Source: Anabaena lutea FACHB-196
GTDB taxonomy: Bacteria; Cyanobacteriota; Cyanobacteriia; Cyanobacteriales; Nostocaceae
NCBI RefSeq assembly: GCF_014698305.1
Contig: NZ_JACJST010000031.1
Location: 1-60,800 of the forward strand
Direction of reading: 5' to 3'
Length of the DNA stretch: 60,800 nucleotides
The notes below the pieces were generated by a model. That model saw only the letters and a program-made list of their open reading frames with translations. It was not told the DNA's origin and did no database searches. The position numbers and the translations under genes are program-made. Of the stretch, positions 55,651 through 60,800 are shown in pieces; positions within the stretch are counted from its first letter, which is position 1, and every line of letters starts with the position of its first letter.

Positions 55651-56736
55651 ATGAAAAAGCTTATTGTTTACATTGCTGAAGTTCTTTTAAGTGAAGAGAC
55701 TGGTATGGGAAGAGTTGCTTGGCATTGGAAAAATGAATTTGAAAACCGAGGCTACGAATTTCTACACATTGGACCAGCAGAAACAGGGCGAGTTGCTCAT
55801 AAAGCATTCTTCCCTTATGCAGCTCGGCGATTCTATAATCAGCTGGGTCGGGAAGCATCTCTTTTTATAATTCATGAACCTGCCTCTGGGTTTTTCCTAT
55901 CATTTAATATTCCTATTGTAGTAGTTAGCCATGGTCTGGAGAGAAGAGCCTGGGATTTTGAATTGCATGGCAAATATGGAAGCTCTCAAAAATTAAAATT
56001 ACGGACAAAGCTTCTTTTTCCCTTATGGAGACTGCATTATTGTGACTTAGGTTTAAAAAAAGCGAATCTTTTATTTATGTTAAATCAAGAAGATTCTGAA
56101 TTTGTTCAACGATATTATCATCGAGATTCCCAAGATATTTTCTTATATAAAAATGGAATTTATCCCTATGATTTAAATGAAACAGTGCAGACTAACGAAC
56201 CATTCACTATTCTTTTTATGGGTTCTTGGGTTGAGCGCAAAGGAATTAAGACACTAGTTGATGCTGCTCATATTTTGCATAAACAAGGCTTATTCTTCCA
56301 TTGGTTACTTGCTGGTACAGGTCTTGACCATGAGGCTGTTTTAGCTTCTTGGCCAAAGGATCTTCATCCTTATTTAGAAATAATTCCCAAATTTTTTGTA
56401 TCTGATGAGCTTAATCTCTTTATCCGTTCTCAAATCTTTATTCTGCCTAGCTTTTTTGAGGGGCAACCTTTAGTGTTATTACAAGCAATGGCATCTGGAC
56501 GCTGCTGTATCACGACAAATTGCTGTGGTCAAAAAGATTTGATTAATCATGGGTATAACGGGCTACTGTATGAACCGGGTGATGCAGAGAAGTTAGCTTC
56601 TCTAATACAAAAGTGTGCTAGCGATAGCCAGTTGAGAACGACTCTTGGCAAAAATGCCAAAACTTCAGTCCAAAATCGGTCATGGAAAGAAGTGTCTGCT
56701 GAAGTAGTGGAACGTGTAGAAGCTTTGTTGAATTAG
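55651..56736 (+). CDS. Family-4-type glycosyltransferase
   Basis: This is a GT-B fold transferase. The second domain starts FTILFMGSWVERKGIKTLVD (about 189-208). Donor binding is at LPSFFEGQPLVLLQAMASGR, with the EX7E-like pair, followed by GYNGLLYEPGDAEKLASLIQ. The N-terminal half has an acceptor-type fold with VVVSHGLERRAWDFE. Length 361. The linked sugar and acceptor cannot be told. It lies between the acetyltransferase-GAF gene and a GT2 gene, so extracellular or cell-surface polysaccharide synthesis is likely. The leader is 280 bases and lacks clear repeats. Confidence 0.88.
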   Translation: MKKLIVYIAEVLLSEETGMGRVAWHWKNEFENRGYEFLHIGPAETGRVAHKAFFPYAARRFYNQLGREASLFIIHEPASGFFLSFNIPIVVVSHGLERRAWDFELHGKYGSSQKLKLRTKLLFPLWRLHYCDLGLKKANLLFMLNQEDSEFVQRYYHRDSQDIFLYKNGIYPYDLNETVQTNEPFTILFMGSWVERKGIKTLVDAAHILHKQGLFFHWLLAGTGLDHEAVLASWPKDLHPYLEIIPKFFVSDELNLFIRSQIFILPSFFEGQPLVLLQAMASGRCCITTNCCGQKDLINHGYNGLLYEPGDAEKLASLIQKCASDSQLRTTLGKNAKTSVQNRSWKEVSAEVVERVEALLN

Positions 56737-56821
56737 AGCTAACAATAATATTATCCAGTGAACGATTTGTGAGAGATGATTGCTGAATTTTTAGTTTAGA
56801 TGCTGTGAAATTTTCCTGATT

Positions 56822-57826
56822 ATGAATAAATTGCTGACCATAGCTATACCCACATTTAATCGCGCTAAATTGCTTGATGAGCAGCTAGAATGGCTTACTC
56901 AAGAAATCAAAGGCTTTGAATCTGAGTGCGAAATTTTAATTTCTGATAATTGCTCAACTGATGATACTCAACAGATTATCGAAAAATGGCAAACAATTCT
57001 TAGTAATACCACATTTAAATCTCATAGGAATATAGAAAATATAGGGTTGATGAAAAACATTATTCACTGCATAAATTTAAGTGAAACAAAATATGTATGG
57101 ACAATTAGCGATGATGACAGATTTTCAAATGGAGTACTTACTTATGTTATTAGCAAAGTTAAAAAACATGAAGATTTGTCATTATTGTTTCTTAACTTTT
57201 CTGGTCGGAATAAAATTACTGGAGAAGCAGTCCATCCACCAACAATTATTGGAAACCGCTGGTTTGATATCGAGACTGAAGATGATTGTAGTAATGGCAA
57301 AGCTATATTTGAATATTGCTTTTCAAAAAGTATTGGTGCAGTTAGCCTCTTAAGCGCCACAGTATATCGTACTGACTTAGTACAAAAATCTCTAAAACTT
57401 TGGCAAGATGCTTCAAGTAATTGGGTGTCTTTAGCCTATTTAGCCGGCTATTGTGCTGCTAATGGCAGTGTAATTGTCAGTAAAGATATTTATTTAGAAT
57501 GTACTGTTGGTGTGAGCTATTGGCAGAAAGAGCCAAAGTGCGCGCTGTTAGCCCAGTATAAACACATCCCAGAAATGATTTTAAAACTAGAAGAGAGTGG
57601 ATACTCTAAACAATTTTGCAGGGGGATGATTTTATATAAAGCTAGAGAAGTTAACTTAAAAGTCTTTTTGGGTGCTTTAAGAAGATGGCCTATCTTGACC
57701 AGCAATATAATTATTTATTTTTTAAATTCAATTATTTTAGCTGCTTTTTGTCTAATTGATTTAAAATTCCAGAATTTCATAAACAAGCTGAAAAAAAGTT
57801 TAGAACCTATGGGTTTTCAGTTTTAA
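56822..57826 (+). CDS. Family-2-type glycosyltransferase
   Basis: This is a GT-A fold transferase. It starts LLTIAIPTFNRAKLLDEQLE, then CEILISDNCSTDDTQQIIEK, and has the metal-binding DDD in VWTISDDDRFSNG (a DXD-like motif). The middle is a moderately conserved acceptor part, and a hydrophobic stretch near the end (SNIIIYFLNSIILAAFCLID) may bind the membrane. Length 334. It follows the GT4 gene by 85 bases and is part of the polysaccharide block. Sugar and linkage are unknown. Confidence 0.87.
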   Translation: MNKLLTIAIPTFNRAKLLDEQLEWLTQEIKGFESECEILISDNCSTDDTQQIIEKWQTILSNTTFKSHRNIENIGLMKNIIHCINLSETKYVWTISDDDRFSNGVLTYVISKVKKHEDLSLLFLNFSGRNKITGEAVHPPTIIGNRWFDIETEDDCSNGKAIFEYCFSKSIGAVSLLSATVYRTDLVQKSLKLWQDASSNWVSLAYLAGYCAANGSVIVSKDIYLECTVGVSYWQKEPKCALLAQYKHIPEMILKLEESGYSKQFCRGMILYKAREVNLKVFLGALRRWPILTSNIIIYFLNSIILAAFCLIDLKFQNFINKLKKSLEPMGFQF

Positions 57827-57864
57827 AACTGTGGTTGCTAAGGAACTCAACAAAGGTAATGGTA

Positions 57865-58329
57865 ATGCCCAAATTATATCATCCCCAAGTTACTGCTGCA
57901 ATTGAAATTTTTGCTACTAACTACTTCTGCTGTGCAGAACTTGATGCCCAGCTTGCACTTGATTACTGTGAAGCAATCGATGAACTTTTACTAACTCGAA
58001 ATGCAGATTTTTTTCCATATTGTGGCATATGTCTTACCCAGTTAGTAAGAGACATCAATAATCTAATTCCACCAATGGATATTGCTCTCAATAATTTCAA
58101 TAATGATAAGATACACCACAAGTTTCTTGTCGGTAGAGAAGGTATAGTCAGTCCAGTTCTATATTTAAGAATTGCCAAACACTATATAATCAATCAAAAC
58201 TGGAATAAGCTTGAATATGACCTCACCGCTCTTGCAACTGAGAAATACGGCTGCGATGAATATGGAGTAACTGAAAACACAGATAGTAGTTTTCAGTATA
58301 GATTTTGGTGGGATTACAGCAAAATTTAA
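57865..58329 (+). CDS. Unknown soluble protein after the glycosyltransferases
   Basis: I do not recognise a family. The ATG at 57865, 8 bases after AAAGG, is preferred over TTG at 57835 and ATG at 57859. The 154-residue product is helical, with three or more Cys (NYFCCAELDAQLALDYCEAI, FPYCGICLTQLV) and a Trp/Tyr-rich end (SSFQYRFWWDYSKI). It follows GT2 by 38 bases, so it may belong to the block. It ends 19 bases before the CHASE2 relic. Confidence 0.55.
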   Translation: MPKLYHPQVTAAIEIFATNYFCCAELDAQLALDYCEAIDELLLTRNADFFPYCGICLTQLVRDINNLIPPMDIALNNFNNDKIHHKFLVGREGIVSPVLYLRIAKHYIINQNWNKLEYDLTALATEKYGCDEYGVTENTDSSFQYRFWWDYSKI

Positions 58330-58348
58330 ACAACACTCTTGAAAGTAG

Positions 58349-58484
58349 CCAATCAGCCAGCAGCCATTAGTCTAGATATATACCGGAATTTTGCCGTGAG
58401 TGCCAAGCAGTAAAAAAAATACAGAAATTTTAGATATTGCAAGTGTATTAAAAAATTAGGCAAATTACTCACAAAGCCATATAC
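58349..58484 (+). pseudogene. Deletion relic of a second CHASE2 gene 3' end
   Basis: The first 63 bases match the CHASE2 codons near 52838-52893 (frame: AAISLDIYRNFAVSAKQ, then stop). From CAGTAAAA on, the sequence matches the end of the intact gene and its flank (53781-53861: ACAGAAATTTTAGATATT and then noncoding). The middle, about 890 bases, is gone, joined at a shared CAG. So a copy of the CHASE2 end and its downstream flank once stood here. Confidence 0.8.
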
Positions 58485-58737
58485 AAAGAGACTTTCAACC
58501 CTATTCCCTGCGGTATATCAATAAACCCAACAAATTGAGGTAAAAGTCTTTCTGTATATACACTTGAGGCTATTTTATCGAATTTTTTGGTCTAAGTTCT
58601 ACTAAAAAACTTTTTATTTTGCTCTGATTTGAGTGCATAAACCTCACAACTGGAACGTGTAACTCATCAAGAAGTCAAATGGCTAACACCAGACTTCTGA
58701 ACAAACTGTATAAATTGATTGAATTAAGGAACTGAAC

Positions 58738-59193
58738 ATGAATATTTACCCTAACAAACAAATGAAGTCTTTTTTATTAATCTTGGCTACAACTTTTGGA
58801 ACAGCTTTATCAGTTGTTAGCACTGTTAATTCTGCTTTTGCCTCAGAATTAACAGCTAATAAAAATTCAGCAGTAAATAGCAGAAATATAGCCAGAGTAA
58901 CTACTTGTCCCAAATATGCGGGAGGAGGAAAGTTATTTGCCAAAATTGAAACTCGTAATTTTATTATTCACCTTTGCAATCGTCGTGGAACGCTGTTTTA
59001 TACAGGCATTTCTAAGCAGAATGGTAGAGGAATTTATTCTCTGCCAACTTATTCAGAAGAAGGAATAGGAATTATTGCCAAGAATGGACAATATGAATAT
59101 GTTGTTACTGGGGCTGAACTAAGCATTGCCAAGAATGGCAAACTTTTACAGTCCGAACGTGTAATTAAATATGTTAGTGGCAACTCCAATTAA
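58738..59193 (+). CDS. Small secreted protein of unknown function
   Basis: It has a clear signal peptide (MNIYPNKQMKSFLLILATTF to VNSAFAS, cleavage near residue 36). The mature part of about 115 residues is beta-rich with two Cys (TTCPKYAGGGKLF, FIIHLCNRRGTLFYTG) that may form a disulphide. I do not recognise the family. The AAGG-like site before the ATG is weak. It lies between the CHASE2 relic and the DUF928 gene. Length 151. Confidence 0.6.
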   Translation: MNIYPNKQMKSFLLILATTFGTALSVVSTVNSAFASELTANKNSAVNSRNIARVTTCPKYAGGGKLFAKIETRNFIIHLCNRRGTLFYTGISKQNGRGIYSLPTYSEEGIGIIAKNGQYEYVVTGAELSIAKNGKLLQSERVIKYVSGNSN

Positions 59194-59698
59194 TTATAAA
59201 GACAAAATCCTGAAGGAGCAAATTCTGAGGAACCTCGAAACTTGTTATACCATTTCTTTATGAAGATGCGCTTTATTGGCGGATGTAGAGACGTTCCATG
59301 GAACGTCTCTACGGTATTTATTTGGCGCAACTTTACACAGAATTGGTATTAAACAGTAAATGTTAGTTTACAGTGCAATATGACTGCGATAAAAAAATAG
59401 ACTGAAAATCCATGCAGTGGAAACCTAAGAACCCAAAAAGTTTTTAGGTTTTAACGTATTTAGAACACACTCTGAATATCTGGATTACTTTCTTCCTTTG
59501 TGCTGACTCTGCGAGAAACCACTCTGCATCTATGGGTGTGATCTAAAAATGTGGTTCATTTACACAAAAATAGCTGTAAATTGGGGATAAAAGCCAATAG
59601 AGGGATAAAGTCTTTACAGTCAGGAATCAAGCGCATATTCATAAAAAACAAGTATAACAAGTTATATACATTGTTTCATCAAAAAATTAATTGTTGCT
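59194..59698. other. 505-base gap with perfect 28-bp palindrome
   Basis: The palindrome at 59285-59312 starts GTAGAGACGTTCC and is a perfect 14-base inverted repeat. TTTTTAGGTTTTAACG and CTTTGTGCTGACTCTGCGAG are generic. A frame at 59551-59763 overlaps the DUF928 start and is not convincing. No gene is seen. Confidence 0.6.
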
Positions 59699-60487
59699 AT
59701 GAAAAAGATACTTTGTTTTCATACTTTCTCCCTCATCTCTGCAATGACCTGGAGCATATTTAACTTACCAGGAAATTGGCAAAGTGGACAGGCTCAAACC
59801 CCAACACCAACTACTCAAATACAATATATTGCACCAGGAGTGCAGGAACAGCCAGGAGAACCCAGAGGCCGACGTAAAGGTGGGGGTAGCCGAGGCCCAT
59901 GTAAGCAGTATACAAACCTCACGGCTCTAGTACCCATAACTAAAACAAGAACGAAAGATTTCGTTTGGGGAAACTCAGCATCTCCAAATCCCACATTTTG
60001 GTTTTTAGTACCTGATAAGTTAACTCCCAAACTTCCTGTAGAGTTTGTGATTCAAGACGAAGCAGATAATTATGTCTATCAAACAAAATTTAATCCACCA
60101 GAAACACCAGCAGGTATAGTCAGTCTAGCTGTAAAACCTACAGTACCCTTAGAAACAGGCAAATCTTATCGTTGGACTTTTGCCATTTATTGTGATCCAA
60201 ACAAGTCTTCTGCGTCCGTTTATGTTCGCGGTTCAATCACACAAGTTGACCTCAATCCAACACTGCCAAAGCAACTAGAAGCAGCTAAAACACCATTAGA
60301 AAAAGCTGCTATTTTTGCCAAAAATGGTATTTGGCATGATGCTTTAACAAGCTTGGGTGAACAAATGCAAAGCAGTAAAAATCAAGACCCTGAAATAACA
60401 TTAGCTTGGGCTGAGTTGCTTAAACAAGTTAATTTAGATAATTCGGCTTCTGCTTCTATTGTTCCTTGTTGCACATTCAAGAAATAG
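59699..60487 (+). CDS. DUF928 exported protein
   Basis: It has a signal peptide (about residues 1-32), then a GRRKGGGSRGPC stretch. A beta-sandwich-like region follows: LTALVPITKTRTKDFVWGNS, TFWFLVPDKLTPKLPVEFVI, GIVSLAVKPTVPLETGKSYR, WTFAIYCDPNKSSASVYVRG. This is the DUF928 pattern found in cyanobacteria next to CHAT, CHASE2 and hemagglutinin-like genes. The helical tail (EAAKTPLEKAAIFAKNGIWH) is also typical. The function is unknown. ATG at 59699. Length 262. It may be the outer partner of the CHASE2/CHAT system. Confidence 0.8.
   Translation: MKKILCFHTFSLISAMTWSIFNLPGNWQSGQAQTPTPTTQIQYIAPGVQEQPGEPRGRRKGGGSRGPCKQYTNLTALVPITKTRTKDFVWGNSASPNPTFWFLVPDKLTPKLPVEFVIQDEADNYVYQTKFNPPETPAGIVSLAVKPTVPLETGKSYRWTFAIYCDPNKSSASVYVRGSITQVDLNPTLPKQLEAAKTPLEKAAIFAKNGIWHDALTSLGEQMQSSKNQDPEITLAWAELLKQVNLDNSASASIVPCCTFKK

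Positions 60488-60800
<313 letters not shown>

Noticed and set aside
59551-59763. Plus-strand frame overlapping the DUF928 start
   Set aside because: It has no family match, no ribosome site and overlaps the signal peptide of the DUF928 gene in another frame.

Overview
The window looks like a chromosomal segment of a filamentous, probably heterocyst-forming cyanobacterium (order Nostocales). The signs are: many GCGATCGC (HIP1) octamers inside genes; seven-base tandem repeats (STRR type: CCAAAAT, GGAGTCA, GTCCTGA, AATTCGT, CCAATGA) between genes; a cyanobacterial-type RNase P RNA; a GroEL with CIRCE and no groES beside it; a Psb32-like TPM protein; and cyanobacterial families such as DUF1822, DUF928, DUF4346 and CHASE2/CHAT proteins. 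No tRNA, rRNA, CRISPR array or intact insertion sequence was seen. The species cannot be named from sequence reading alone.

Layout. 1-9.1 kb: lipid genes plsX-fabH-fabD, then about 4.3 kb of accessory genes (DUF433/DUF5615 toxin-antitoxin pair with a broken toxin, a desaturase, a PspA-like coiled-coil protein with a membrane-anchored PstS-like protein), then plsC and a TnpB relic. 9.2-15.2 kb: a WecA/TagO-type transferase, groEL with CIRCE, corA, an unknown gene and rnpB. 15.3-17.6 kb: a very AT-rich two-gene ATPase/DUF4435 operon that resembles the PARIS anti-phage system (AriA/AriB). 17.8-30.6 kb: rnc, an oxidoreductase, an orphan sensor kinase, a decayed RibD-C-like gene, a FemAB-like acyltransferase, DUF4346, a fused pabA-pabB, psb32, surE and a HupE-like membrane protein. 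30.8-46.1 kb: an ABC exporter, galE, a SafE/ferric-reductase-like fusion with a small partner, a MerR-controlled dehydrogenase, an M28 peptidase, a DUF1400 hydrolase, murD (with an STRR repeat translated in frame) and glyS. 46.4-48.8 kb: a decayed LVIVD-repeat gene and a P1B-4 metal ATPase behind a MerR-type promoter.

48.8-60.8 kb is the most unusual part. It holds a three-gene set: a divergent sigma-70-like protein, a DUF1822 protein and a membrane protein that joins a caspase-like CHAT protease to a CHASE2 sensor. An exopolysaccharide-type block follows (LbH acetyltransferase fused to GAF, GT4, GT2, unknown). Next comes a deletion relic of a second CHASE2 3' end, then a small secreted protein and a DUF928 protein. 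The order sigma factor / unknown partner / caspase-like protease recalls protease-sigma cascades such as TPR-CHAT-Csx30-CASP-sigma and CalpL-CalpT-CalpS. I propose it, as inference, as a membrane-signal-gated proteolytic transcription switch. All family calls come from motif recognition by eye. No database search was run.
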